From Siphonodentalium dalli (lineage: Eukaryota; Mollusca; Scaphopoda; Gadilida; Siphonodentaliidae), in contig CP136061.1 of the NCBI GenBank assembly GCA_032622095.1, positions 59,727,301-59,791,300 of the forward strand: 64,000 nucleotides of DNA. Direction: 5' to 3'. Under the pieces are notes generated by a model, which was not told the DNA's origin, did no database searches, and worked only from the letters and a program-made list of their open reading frames with translations. This document shows, in pieces, positions 12,182 to 23,435 of this stretch. The position numbers were made by a program, and so were the translations under genes. Positions within the stretch are counted from its first letter, which is position 1. Each line of letters starts with the position of its first letter.

Positions 12182-12741
12182 TTAAAGGTACTCAATCCGA
12201 TTAAACACCCCTAAATTACTATTTCTTTGGCTTCGGGTGTTAAAAATATTTGAATCGAGTCGAGGAACCTACCAATAAAAGCTCAAAGTGATCAGATATC
12301 GATTTTTGAAGTTTGTTATTTCTATTGTTTGTGGCCCAGAAACACGCCGTCAAATGGATGGTCTCGGTCAAAATTTCGGACGAAGATGGATAACTCTAAA
12401 AAACAAGTGGTAATACGGCTAAATATCGTGAATACTCAAGTGATAATACAGCCATATTTCATTGAATAAAATGCACGTATTGGGAAATCTGATACCATAG
12501 TTGACAGGTTAGCATTATTTTGTTGCAATTAATAGATTCTGATAACTGAAGCGTTTTTTGAAGAAATGTTGTTGTTGTTCTATTTTGATGATATGGGGAC
12601 CCTCTGATCGGATTGAGTACCAATAACATTATATTTTTGGCTATTAATCGATTCTGATAACTGAAGCGGCATTCCATAAAATGTTGTTGTTGTTGGAATC
12701 TGATGATATGGGGAACATCAAATCGGATTGAGTACCTTTAA
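12182..12741 (+). mobile_element. TTAA-flanked nonautonomous element C, copy 2
   Basis: Begins TTAAAGGTACTCAATCCGAT and ends with its reverse complement, ATCGGATTGAGTACCTTTAA in essence, so terminal inverted repeats lie immediately inside TTAA. The last 120 bases are partly duplicated in tandem (12500-12618 and 12619-12735, both with attctgataactgaagcg and gattgagtacc). There is no coding capacity. A TTAA target is used by piggyBac and Kolobok transposases; which one mobilised this family is not known. Confidence 0.75.
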
Positions 12742-13026
12742 GGACTAAATATCAAGTGGCGATTGCCATGCAAATTACAATGGCTATATATAGGCACACA
12801 CTGACAGCATGGGTTTCGACCGGGTGGATAGTTCATTGGAGTATCAATTGATAAAATTGAACCCAGGTAATATGTTAAAAAGTCACATTATGCTCGAGTC
12901 CACAATTTTCTATAGAGAAACATCATAACACAGTGTTATTGATAAATAATAAACGCACCAAAGGGAACCCCTGGACAAAATGCGCACGGGAAGGTACAGA
13001 CGGTTAGTTCGTAACTTATATCTTAA

Positions 13027-13160
13027 AGGGGTACTATACACTAAATCCGACCATTTATGCGACCATCTCCTGTGATACTCAACAGAATATATGGAACAAA
13101 GGAATAAATTTGTGCCATGCATTAGTGCAAAGTACACCCGTGTGCTCTTTGGACGATGCA
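13027..13160 (+). repeat. Dispersed repeat F, copy 3
   Basis: Contains aaaggggtactatacactaa, gatactcaacagaatatatg and gtgcaaagtacacccgtgtg in the same order as the other F copies. 12742-13026 is unremarkable. Confidence 0.6.
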
Positions 13161-13249
13161 AACAATATAATTATGTTACTTATAATGAATATGAATGTAT
13201 GACACCAGTCATAAAAAATGGGATGCGGTTTTCACATGTATTAATAATT

Positions 13250-13590
13250 GGACTTACGCGCAATTCAATTGCGCTTAAAAGGGAAATTCAATTACTTACT
13301 GTAACTCTACCCAATTGCGCTTAAGCGCAATAGCAATACGAAGTTTTCATCTTTCGAAGATCAAATGAGGTTATTTATCAGGTTAGCCTATATATCTGTA
13401 ATACCTCCTCTATTATATGGAGATAATTGCGCTTTTAAAGCGCAATTCAATTGCGCTTAATTACATAGTTTTTAATTGAGCTTAAAGGAAATTAAGAGCG
13501 ATTGTTGCTTACATAATATTAAGTGCAATTGGATTACATTTGTGCACAACTAATTGCGAAATTAGTTGCGCTTTATGAGCTTAAGTCCAA
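13250..13590. repeat. Cluster of AATTGCGCTTAA palindromic motifs
   Basis: The words caattgcgcttaa and ttaagcgcaatt occur repeatedly in both orientations (for example 13258-13275, 13312-13330, 13428-13462, 13483-13495, 13545-13580), often as back-to-back palindromes such as gcgcaattcaattgcgctt. This is neither a simple tandem repeat nor coding. Confidence 0.6.
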
Positions 13591-13607
13591 TTATTTATTA
13601 ATAGTGG

Positions 13608-15716
13608 AGTAGATTAGTAAAAGAATTGTTCACTTCGTGACTAAAAAGCATGAAATTTTGCACATATGTACATATTCACATACTTATTGATATTAAATAT
13701 GGAGCCACGCTGAAATTTCACTTTAACCCCTCTTTTAAGGGTGTTTTCAAATTTAAAGAGCGTTTCGTGTTTATATAATTTAATAAATGTCACAATTAAT
13801 CTTACCAATGAATCTGCGCTTTAAAATTAAGCATATACAGCAAGTATGACTCAGTGCGATATAATGGCACATTTTTAGGACGAAATTGAAAGTCCCCATT
13901 CAAGATGACCGTCAAAATGGTAACCGTAAGTGGAAAAATTGCCGTTTTTCACTAATATCTTCCAGACCAGTTTCTTCTGTATGGAACTGGTTCGGAAATG
14001 TGACTTTATTTTTTATTGATCATGTTAACTGGTCACTGGAGCAATGAAATATGCCATTCTTGTGATCCCAGCACACAGCAGTCATATTTCAACAGGAAAT
14101 GAGCAGACCTGTGCAAAGTAAGTGAGGCATAAAATTGCTTATGAATATTTCAACTCAATAGAACCAAAATTGTCACTTTGTCTAAAAATGGCTGTCAAAA
14201 TGGTGCCCAAAATGTGGAATATGGTAAAGATTGTCCCGTCGTGCCATGCAATCGCTTAAAAGTTGTGGATCATGAAGAAAATTGGCTGTCATGTCATATA
14301 TACATTGAATGCTAACGTGTATGGTGCATCTTGGATAAGTGTACTATTACATTACCAAAAATTATTGGAATTTTCTCTCAAAATCGGTAAAGGATTGCAC
14401 AATATTGTCAAGTATTGTCAAACTATCATTTGTGTTTATTGTTTTGAGCAGTCTTAATTGCGTCACTCTGATGTGTTTTTAGAAAAATATACTCAAGCTG
14501 GCTTGCAAAATGTCCACAACATTTGGTAGAAAAGTTGATATTTTCAAATATATCCCGGACATTACTCTCTGCTCTTCTGTAAAGGTAGCACTTTGTAATT
14601 CACTTGGTTATTAAACATGTTACTTAATCAACTGACAACTATATGTTCTATTCTGTTTGTCCCAGTACCTTATGCGACACGACAATTTCATTTTAAATCA
14701 TGCAGTATGTAATTGTGCCGAAAAAATATTATGGAATTCTGACTATGATTTTTAACGGAAATGAGCAGAACTCTGAAACTGAACTGAGAGGGGCATACTT
14801 ATGCGCCTACTCTGGCCCAATAGCATGTGCAACCATCAAATGTAAGTGGGTGTGAGACCAGGTAACACGTCTATCGGGGTCCCCACACATAGTACACTAG
14901 AATGACAGAAATAGCCAGCGTAACGCACCGGCAGGTGGACCAGGAGGCCATTTAGAAAGTCAAACTAGGAGAAGAGTAAAAAAACTGCTTAATAACATCA
15001 ATTTCTGGGCCATTGGCATCAAGATTGATTGACTAATATCAGGAAAACCGTTACATGGCATGATGGGGCAATATTTACTATTTTATCGGTTTTTGGCCGC
15101 CATTTTCATTTATAAGTAATTGTAGGCCTATACCTCACGTAAGTTGCACAGTTCTGTTAATTTCTTGCTAATATATGACTAGAATTCTAATGGTGATTTT
15201 TGGTGAAATTTCATACCGAGTTATGTATAATCGAATTATTGAGCGATCGGAAAAGACTGGGATCACACGAATGGCATATGTCATTGCTCCAATGATCACT
15301 TAACACGAACGATACAAAATCAAGTCACATTTCCGAACCACTTCCATGCAGCAGAGCCTGAGCTAGAAGATATTAGTGAAAAACGTCAATTTTCCTCTTT
15401 CAATCGCCATTTTGACGGCCATCTTGGACGGCGAGTTCCAATTTTACCCTAAAATGTGGCATTATATCTCTCAGAGTCATACTTACTGTATATGCCTAAT
15501 TTTAAATCGCATATTTCATGGTAAGATTAATTGCGACATTTAATAAATATATAATCACGAAACGCTCTTTAAATTCGAAAAAAAACCCGTAAAAGAGGGG
15601 TTAAAGTGAAATTTCAGGGTGGCTCCATATCTAATATCAATAAATATGTACATATGTACACAGTTTCATGCTTTGGTCACAATTTGAACCATCTTGAAAT
15701 GTTGACTCTATCTACT
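13608..15716. mobile_element. 2.1-kb foldback element
   Basis: Long diverged inverted repeats: about 13608-14300 and 15030-15716. Paired landmarks include tattgatattaaatatggag / ctccatatctaatatcaata, aaagagcgtttcgtg / cacgaaacgctcttt, tcactaatatcttcc / agatattagtga, and cccgtcgtgccatgc / catggcatgatgggg. The centre 14300-15030 has no recognisable gene; a 64-codon open stretch at 14263-14457 is unsupported. It is probably a nonautonomous DNA element of unknown class. Its right end coincides with the TTAA that begins the next element. Confidence 0.7.
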
Positions 15717-16238
15717 TAAAGGTGGATTATCTCTTTGTAAACATGTATTATATAGTTACCGGGGTATAAAATATTAGATTTGAATCGAAGACTCCTATCC
15801 GGAAATGCTTCTATCGATTAATATTAATTTTATTTCGAATATTTTCTGGTCTAAAAAGGTGTGCTTGTTCAGCTAACGAACAATAGCGGTTACTGTTAAC
15901 AGAGACCAGAAATTTGATTGTGCAATTTTGTCACAAATAAACGTTAATTTTACACATTATCGCTTATATATGTGGAACAAATCAATACAAACAACCAATC
16001 TGTGACATTTGACATCCGTTGCGTAGCCGCAGGAACAGCCCAGTGCTCTATATCGCAATAGGGTCTCATCCGAATGGTCGGTTCTAAAAAATAGTAACAT
16101 AAACGGGCCCGATTTAATATTCGAAATAAAATCAATTGATAGAAGCTTTTCCGGACATATGTCTTCAGTTCATATCTATTATTTTATACCCACGCAACTA
16201 TTTAAAATTTGTTATTTAAAGAGATAATCCATCTTTAA
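15716..16238. mobile_element. TTAA-flanked foldback element, 523 bp
   Basis: The left end TTAAAGGTGGATTATCTCTTT mirrors the right end AAAGAGATAATCCATCTTTAA. Inverted similarity continues inward (atattcgaaataaaat near 16113 against attttatttcgaatatt near 15825; tctatcgattaat against ttgatagaagc). Noncoding. The TTAA at both ends is consistent with a 4-bp target duplication. Confidence 0.75.
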
Positions 16239-16480
16239 CTGCTTCCAATAGGCCAATGTAGATATGTACTATATAGTATGCAGCTGCATCAATCGGTTCT
16301 ACTATACGCAGCAAGTCCCTGGATATGCAGCAAGTCCCCGGTAAATGCAGCAAGTCCCTGGTAAATGCAGCAAGTCCCTCACACCTACGGTGGATTACGG
16401 CGGTTTAGTCATGCGTGTTTACACAACGACATGTTTAATCAGTGGAGGTGCTGATTACAAAGGGCTTTAATCACAGGGCT

Positions 16481-17434
16481 TTAATTTGATCGTAATACTG
16501 ATAGATTATTGAAGGGAATTGGACTGAATTGTGGGACTGAATCATTGAATGAACAAATTAAGAGTTGGATTTTTTTTTTAGATGTTTTTATTGTTTTCTT
16601 TATCTCTATGTTGTTTAATTTCACTCTCCGGTCCTGGGAACTTTGCTTTGTGGGATTGTGGTTGTCTTTGCCGTTCGTTTTCTCTTTCGTTGTCCTGGTT
16701 TTTTTTCCCGCACTGACTGCTGTAAGTACCATCCTCTGGCCATCTGTTGTTCTCAGCATCTTTTCGTGTACTGGCTTGATCTCTCTTAAAAATCTGTTAA
16801 AATGCTTGTCCCTTACTTCTGATGATTTTGAATTCCAAATTTCCGGGCGAACATAGAATTTTGCGAACTCCTTGGTTAATGTAAACTGTCCGAATCCAAA
16901 TAAACTATAGAAGACGTTCGGATCGAACTGCTGCTTCAATCTCTGTCATGTCATTCCTACTGGATGACACGTGCAGTCTGGAAAAATAACAAATAAACGC
17001 TAATTATTAACACAGACTAACCATAGACTAACTCACAGAAGATGGAATCACTGACTGTTATGCTATTTTTTTTAGATTTTTTTGGAGTTCTATATAGGTA
17101 TATAGTTGTCAACTATATACCTAGAACTCCAAAAAAATCTAAAAAAATAGCATAACAGTCAGTGATTCCAACTTCTGTGGACTAACTAGCAAATAATACT
17201 AACCTATTTAATGCTTTTGACACATCATATTCATCGTTGCTGTCGAAAGAACACGATTTGCAGTAAAACGTGATGTAACTCAAGTCTGCTGACCACATGT
17301 TGAACACTTGCTTCGTCATCGGAACACATTGGTAATTAATGTGTCCATTTTTTACAGCCAGTACATTCGATGCAATCTTTAAAACATCGAATACCACACA
17401 CGCCACAAGGGTAACGAGGATCAGTAAGACGCAT
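16481..17434 (-). pseudogene. Broken PHD-finger gene of a transposon
   Basis: ATG at 17434 opens MRLTDPRYPCGVCGIRC, FKDCIECTGCKKWTH, then an in-frame TAA (17336-17338). Skipping four bases (17335-17338) restores the frame to YQCVPMTK ... YITFYCKSC. The combined pattern C-x2-C, C-x2-C, W-x-H-x2-C, C-x2-C is a PHD zinc finger. The exon has a plausible donor (AG|GTTAGT near 17200). The next exon begins after TTTTTCCAG at 16977 in matching phase, reads LHVSSSRNDMTEIEAA, and stops at TAG. A shifted frame 16481-16939 then stays open as a lysine-rich tail (KKTRTTKEKTNGK). PHD fingers occur in many metazoan transposon proteins. It lies inside the inverted repeats of its element and is dead by frameshift and stop. 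Confidence 0.6.
17034..17179. repeat. Near-perfect palindrome, arms about 72 bp
   Basis: The left arm cacagaagatggaatcactg ... tatatagttg and right arm caactatatacctagaactcc ... cagtgattccaacttctgtg match over about 72 bases with one or two differences and almost no loop (centre 17108-17109). It lies in the inferred intron between the PHD exon and the next exon of the element at 16299-19030. It could be a MITE insertion or a functional hairpin of the element. Confidence 0.85.
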
Positions 17435-17939
17435 TGTATAAATTCTAAGATTGGTTATGATTTCTGAAATCTTAGTTGCAGCTTATATACATTTGATTAA
17501 ATACACAACATGCCATCTCAGACGTGAGCTGAATCTTGAAATAACACTGGTTGATAATTATTCAGTCTGGTTAAGAAAACAAACAAATCTTCAAACTTTT
17601 GAGCTTCAAAGGAGAAACTCCCAGAAAGTTCCTTTGTCCTACAAAAACAAACACATGTTCAGTGATTTACGCAGTAAAAACAGGAATATTTAAAAAAAAT
17701 ATAAATCATATTAATTAAATTATATTAAATAGTAAGTAGAATAAAAGAAATAGCAACTTAATAAAACTTAGAAAAACTATTTTATTTTATATATAAAAAT
17801 CTACAAATACACATCTTAAATAATTATAAAGGGATAAAGATTTCCAATCAATTCTAATCAACTGCCACAGATCATAAATCAAATGGATAATAAAACACTG
17901 ATTAAACTCATCAACAACTCCACTAATGATGAATTCCAG

Positions 17940-18345
17940 CGTGACGGAATCACCAAATTTTACGGAATTTCACTTTTCTGTGGCCTATAAAATCAAAAAT
18001 TATGACCAGTAGGGTACCGCTTAAAATAAAAAAACACTGTACATACTATACTAAGTTGTTTGATTATATACAACTATATGTGTATTTAAGTATCATCTCA
18101 CTCTGGGTCAAATTGTGTCCGTGACGGAATCACCAAAAAAGTGCCATCAATATGAGGGTAGGTCCGTACTATTGAAGAACCCTGCTCATTCAGCCAAGCT
18201 GACCTGGAAAAAGTTCCCAATTAGTAAAGTAGATACATTATACTTGCAGAAAAAAGCCGCATTGTCACACACTTGTGTATATATTACTAGTTAACTCGGT
18301 TTGTTCGCCGTGACGGAATCACACAACGGGCGTGACGGAATCACC
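17940..18345. repeat. Four copies of CGTGACGGAATCAC
   Basis: Exact copies start at 17940, 18120, 18309 and 18331, all in the same orientation. Three of the four continue with C. They sit upstream (minus strand) of the PHD gene within the same TIR element, so they may be internal binding sites; this is inference. Confidence 0.7.
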
Positions 18346-19030
18346 GTGCGATTTTTTTAGGAATAGTTTTTTTGTGTAACAAGTGCGGACATTGTCATAA
18401 AAGCATAAAACTTGGCACATGTGTATATTAGGTCCCACGTATTATTTTCAGATATGGGGGCAATCGCGAAAATACTTTCCATGGCAACGGTTGCTATGCG
18501 ACTGTTTTTACCTTAGAAACGGGTTTGTTGGTAGGGGTTAAACCGTCATTTTACTAAAATATATGTGCAAAAAGGGGATACTATGGTAATTGAGGCAGAT
18601 TGTGATATGGGAAATGTGACCAAAATAACATGTCCACACATGCCTCACTATTAACCTAGAATGACCCTTGAGCTGCTTGAAAGTGATATTTTGGTTCATT
18701 AACCTTATTTGGCAAAATATGAAAATATGCGTTGACTGCGCATCATTGATCCCCAGTCACACAATGTCTGGTGTTTAAGAGATTGTATAGTGAGGGCAAT
18801 GACCATTCCAAAATATATTCATTGGATAGTAATAATGAAATACAGAAGAAGCAACAACATTCCCCGATGACATGCTAATGATGCAAATACCCATTATCGG
18901 TATCCATGGCCGCCTTTTCGTGGAATTCATGTAATCCACCCTAGGTGTGAGGGACTTGCTGCATTTACCAGGGACTTGCTGCGTTTACCAGGGACTTGCT
19001 GCATATCCAGGGACTTGCTGCGTATAGTAG

Positions 19031-19853
19031 GACCCTCATCAATAGGCATATGTCACTGGATCCAGCTTGCTTTTTATATATGTATCACCATGTACAGTGA
19101 TGTGTCATGATTCGATCATCAAGTTTCCATATAAAGACATTTCAAGCTCGAGCATGTTCAATTATTTTTCACCTTCAAATTATCCTCACGGCGACGAAGA
19201 AAGATATAACACGGCAAGTGATTTAATTGCATTCGTGAACTTCTGTCGTATTCTACATAACCTGAGATAAGTCCTGCGACATGAATAAACAAAAGTATGG
19301 TCCAAATTGAAGTCCAAACTGGATCGTGACCAGTCGTGACAAGGATTGACTGAGTTTCCAAGCTATCACCGCCACGTGCCGCTCTAATTTTTTTTTTAGA
19401 GTTATCTTTCTTGATTCGCTCCCGCGGGGCGCTGACCTTGAACCTTATAGACGGAAATGGCAGCTGGGCTGTTGCTGAAAAATTTATGTTTTTCTCTCTT
19501 CTTCACATTTTTCTTTCTTGTAATACAATGATTTGATACATATACATAGTCTACAAGTTTACACGCTAATATAGAACACATATTAACCGAGTAAGTGTAA
19601 CAAACATTCCCTGAATACTGTTGTCAAATCTTTTTATTAAAAAAATAAATTTCTCGATTTGTCAATCTGAGTCTGAAATTGATTCATTCATGCAAAACTG
19701 AACAGGTTCAAAACAAGTTAAATAACACTATTATAGCTAGTTCGTGCTTTAAGAAGTGTGAACAAGCTACTAATCTTTCGATTTGTTTAAGAACGACCCT
19801 GTGGGCGCAGTCCAGTCGTGCATGTATTACAATTTATGTAACAATGCATGGAT
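19031..19853. other. No gene recognised
   Basis: Sequence between two mobile elements. Short open stretches on both strands near 19067-19361 lack motifs, splice sites or plausible composition. Nothing else is seen. Confidence 0.4.
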
Positions 19854-21740
19854 TAGAATTTAGATCATGCCATGTCTCTACTAGGGGAACATGTCTCTAT
19901 TCCGAAGGTTCGCTATTCCGAAGGTTCGCTATTCCGAAGGTTCACTAATCCGAAGGTTCACTATTCCGAAGGTTCGTTATTCCGAAGGTTTTTGTTATTT
20001 TAAAAATTAATTCTATATTCTAAAGTATTGAGAGGGTTCTTTAGTACGAAGACTCTTTTTATGAAGGAAATAACTTAAAACATTAAAAAAATTAATGTGA
20101 TTTTTGTTTTCGTGGGTTTCCTTGAGATTTAACCCTTTGGCGAGTAGAACGACATATATGTCGTCTATCGGCTGAGGACTATGTCGTTTTAGGAAGTACG
20201 TGTTATTTTACGTAGACATAAATTCAATAAATCATCTGATTTATAAATGATTTACATAGGAGTTATTTTGATTAATATAATGTCCCAAATGCCAAAGGCG
20301 GACTATAACAGTGGGGCTCTTACGGTCAATCAATACTGGAGCGCTATAACTTACTGTATAGCAGAATACCGCTGAATGGACCTAACTGCAATTCTGACTT
20401 TGTTTTGATTTTAATGTTGATGTTTCTTTCAAGTACAGATTGCCAGTTCGGGCAGGGGGGGGGGGGGGGGTCGGAAAAAAATTTCAGGCACGTATGGCAT
20501 TTTTTCTCTTTCGATCATTTTTTGTACCCACCCACCCCCACGCCAAATTTTTTTCCGTTTTCGGCAGTTTTTTCCGACCATTTTTTGACACCCACCCCCC
20601 TTTTAACACTAAAACAGAGATTTGCGGGGGGGGGGGGGGGGGGGGGGGGGGGGAAGGGGAATTCACTGTAAACAGCTTGTTATATGAATTTTCTGTGCAT
20701 ACTATTTATCATGGATGTTAACATGGACATGTAAATAGGAATGAGTCATTTTGAGGTCATTCGGGCAAAAAAACATGGCTGCCAGCGGCCATCTTGGATT
20801 TCAAATTTGCAACAAAATACAACACGATAACTGCCTGCAGTCAGTTTACCAGTTAGAATTACATTATTTAATCTCATTCAAAGTGGTTTGGAGCCCAACT
20901 CATTGGCCAAAACACTAAAAAAACAAGCAGGAAATTTTATTTTTAGTTGCAGAAAAAATTGCTTGTTGGTGGCTTTGACCTCCCACCCACCCCGGCATAC
21001 GTGCCGGAAGAAATTTTTTCACCCCCCCCCCCTGGTTCGGGTAGAATGCATCTCTAACTTGTAGTTTAATTTCAGTCATTGTGTTTTCAACTTTCTATAA
21101 TATAAAATTATAAACTGATACTGTCTTCTTGCTATTAATAACCGACATCTGGGACAAATTAGATATTAAGATTGGGGTGTATAAATGTACGGGGGCGCAA
21201 ATTTTTATTCATTTCTGGCTAAAAACTCCCATAATAGAAAACCTTCGGAATAGCAAACCTTCGAATAGTGAACCTTCGGATTAGTGAACCTTCGGATTAG
21301 TGAACTTCAGAATAGCGAACCTTCGGATTAGAGAACCCTACCCCTCTACTAGTACTCAAAGCTGTCGCCCGTAGAGATCATCTTCATTGTGTTCCAAAAT
21401 CCGGGAACTTTTTTTTAAGTTTTGACAGGGAACCGTATAAACAGGTCAGGGAGACCCAAAATCGGATTTACTAAACCTCGATTTGTATTAAAAACCTCGA
21501 TCGAGGTTCTTTGTGATCATGTGATCAGTTACATGGACTCACTACCATAATGTAAGATGAAATACTCGATGAATAAATCATTAAGCAACAGGTATGAACA
21601 AAGAAATACATTCCCCGCTTTATTTTTTCGACTTTATACGTTTCCCTGTCAAAACTTAAAAAAAGTTCCCGGGTTTTGAACACAAACGAAGATGATCTCT
21701 ACGGGCGTTAGCCAGAGTAGAGATTTCATGGCATGATCTA
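19854..21740. mobile_element. Foldback element E, copy 1, interrupted
   Basis: The outer ends tagatcatgccatg (19861) and catggcatgatcta (ending 21740) are inverted repeats. They continue inward, after removing the insertion 19885-21343, as ctctactagtactcaaagct and cgcccgtagagatcatcttc against gaagatgatctctacgggcg. Exact 9-bp target duplications TGCATGGAT lie at 19845-19853 and 21741-21749. The second family member at 48123-48646 also has an exact 9-bp duplication. A 9-bp duplication with long inverted repeats points to Mutator-like elements; the superfamily is inference. Confidence 0.8.
19885..21343. mobile_element. 1.46-kb element with iterated TIRs, nested in E copy 1
   Basis: The left end GGGAACATGTCTCTATTCCG is followed by iterations of aaggttcgctattccg. 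The right end mirrors this as cggattagagaaccctaccc preceded by iterations of gaaccttcggaatagc. Target duplications CTCTACTAG (19876-19884 and 21344-21352) are exact, 9 bp. The interior holds a G-rich tract pair (20451-20471, 20625-20653) and a fragment of repeat G (about 20715-20830) but no gene. A truncated copy with the same outer end is at 61880-62060. 9-bp duplications suggest a Mutator-like mover. Confidence 0.85.
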
Positions 21741-21779
21741 TGCATGGATGTGCAGGTCGTCCTTATACTGAGTTTCCTT

Positions 21780-22372
21780 TAGTGTTGAAACGATTAATCG
21801 ATTAGTCGAAATCGGACGCAATTATTAAATTAGTCTATTCCTAAATATGCTAGTCGACTAGTCAAGAAAAGCACTACCTGAGTGCTATCATGACAGCAAG
21901 TTGCCATTTCATGGTAAATATTATCACGTAATCTGTAACAGTTAATACATATTAACTTCTTAGAGCTTATTGCATTGTTCTTTTAATACACCCGACATCT
22001 CATTAGCGAGACTTACTAACGAGACTTGCCTATTTATTTCCTGGGTTACCGGCGACGATTGTGGTTTATATAAAATGTTTTATTACCTACATTCCCCAAA
22101 CCATGAGATAATATGAAGGTTGCAGGATAGCCGGGTTTAATACATCAAATTCGGAGACTTACGGGCAAAACGGGAGATTATATAGTTCACGTGCTTTCCG
22201 TTTTAACGTTCTGAAACGAAGAGTTGGATACTGAAAACTGCGATGCCACATGGCCCTTTTTTATACATCATATGGACATAGAAACGGGAACTCTTAGGAA
22301 GGGGTCCGACTAGTAGTCTATTACCTCTGGCGACTAGTCGATTCCTTAAAAATGCTAATCGTTTCAACACTA
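21780..22372. mobile_element. hAT-like nonautonomous element, 593 bp
   Basis: Starts TAGTGTTGAAACGATTA and ends in the exact reverse complement (taatcgtttcaacacta). It is flanked by perfect 8-bp direct repeats GTTTCCTT (21772-21779 and 22373-22380). The inner parts also mirror (gactagtcgattcc against attagtcgaaatc). An 8-bp duplication and a TAGNG-type terminus are hallmarks of the hAT superfamily. No transposase is encoded. Confidence 0.9.
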
Positions 22373-22589
22373 GTTTCCTTTTCAACATGGGCTCCGCCAT
22401 TTTGAATTTGATTCAGTGCCATTGCAATTAAATCATTGCAAACCGTCATTGCAATTAAATTTACACTGCACAATTTATATTTCATTGTGTAAAGGCATTA
22501 CATGGTGTATACTTTAAACCTAGTCGAAAATCTACCAGATAAAGATATCCTGTCAAAATTTCCGCGATGCCTGTAATTGGAGAGGTCGC

Positions 22590-22852
22590 TTCAAGCCCGG
22601 AAAGGAAGAATATGACACAAGACACGACCAAACCGCGATGATCCCCCGACAATACATTTACTAGTACGTCACCTTGACATACCATTTACCAAAAAATGAG
22701 ACATTTAACAAGCCTTTTTCTCAATCAGGCGAATGACCCGTGAAACAGGTCAGCCATTTTTGGATGTGTTCGCAAAACTTTGTGTTGTCCGGGGAAAATC
22801 GCAGTTTGGTCGTGTCTTTTGTCATATTCTTCCTTTCCGGACTTGAACAAAA
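22590..22852. repeat. Inverted repeat, arms about 57 bp
   Basis: agcccggaaaggaagaatat ... gaccaaaccgcgat (about 22594-22650) pairs with atcgcagtttggtc ... atattcttcctttccggact (about 22792-22850). The spacer is about 140 bases. A short foldback element is likely. Confidence 0.65.
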
Positions 22853-22954
22853 CCCTCCATTGCCATCGGTGGGGAAAGTTGGACTATATACATTCAATGT
22901 ATAGTCAATTTTGGACTAACTTTAAACCATAACCATTAGTAAAATCATAAATAT

Positions 22955-23403
22955 GGATGATCAGAAGTGTTGCTGAATGGGTCATTGTCATAAGGTTTTA
23001 TACATAGATGCACACCATGTGCATTCCTTTATTATAAATAAATGCACACCAGTCTCGCTTAATGTCACATGACAGGGGTCACTGACGTAGTGTTTTCAAC
23101 ATAATTGCACATGTGTTGATCATATTTGTAAGTTCATGTTCTTCCATTCATCGAACAAACAAGCATGCAGTTCTTTCGGTCCCTGTTTAATACTAAGATC
23201 AATAAATGTGACCAATGATCAATTTTATCGCAGTTTCATCCTTGTGCTAAAAGAAAGTTATACCTTTATCAGAACTTCTCAAGAAAATAGTTTCGGCAGA
23301 TGGCAATTATTTACAGCAGCATTTCAATCTTGCCCGACTGAGACTGGTGTGCATTTATGTATAAAACATAATGACAATGACTCCGTCAGCAGAAGTGTTG
23401 TTG
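22955..23403. repeat. Inverted repeat, arms about 60 bp
   Basis: gatcagaagtgttgctgaat ... ttttatacatagatgcacac (22960-23020) pairs with ggtgtgcatttatgtataaa ... gcagaagtgttgttgac (23347-23403). It is probably a nonautonomous DNA element; there is no coding content. Confidence 0.6.
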
Positions 23404-23435
23404 ACTAAAAAAAAGCTGAGGCAATTTTTATATGT

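Larger units (their letters stand above)
16299..19030 (-). mobile_element. 2.7-kb TIR element with iterated end repeats and a broken PHD gene
   Basis: The left terminus (16299-16395) and right terminus (18938-19030) are near-perfect reverse complements of about 95 bases. Each holds four iterations of gcagcaagtccctggtaaat and ends in ctactatacg. The inner boundary also matches (ctcacacctacggtggatta against taatccaccctaggtgtgag). Between them lie minus-strand coding remnants with a PHD finger (16481-17434), a palindrome (17034-17179) and four copies of CGTGACGGAATCAC (17940-18345). Iterated subterminal motifs are typical transposase-binding sites. No target duplication was found and no DDE motif could be read, so the superfamily is open. 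Confidence 0.75.

Noticed and set aside
20405-20721. Glycine-rich or proline-rich open frames
   Set aside because: They are created by poly-G tracts inside a mobile element.
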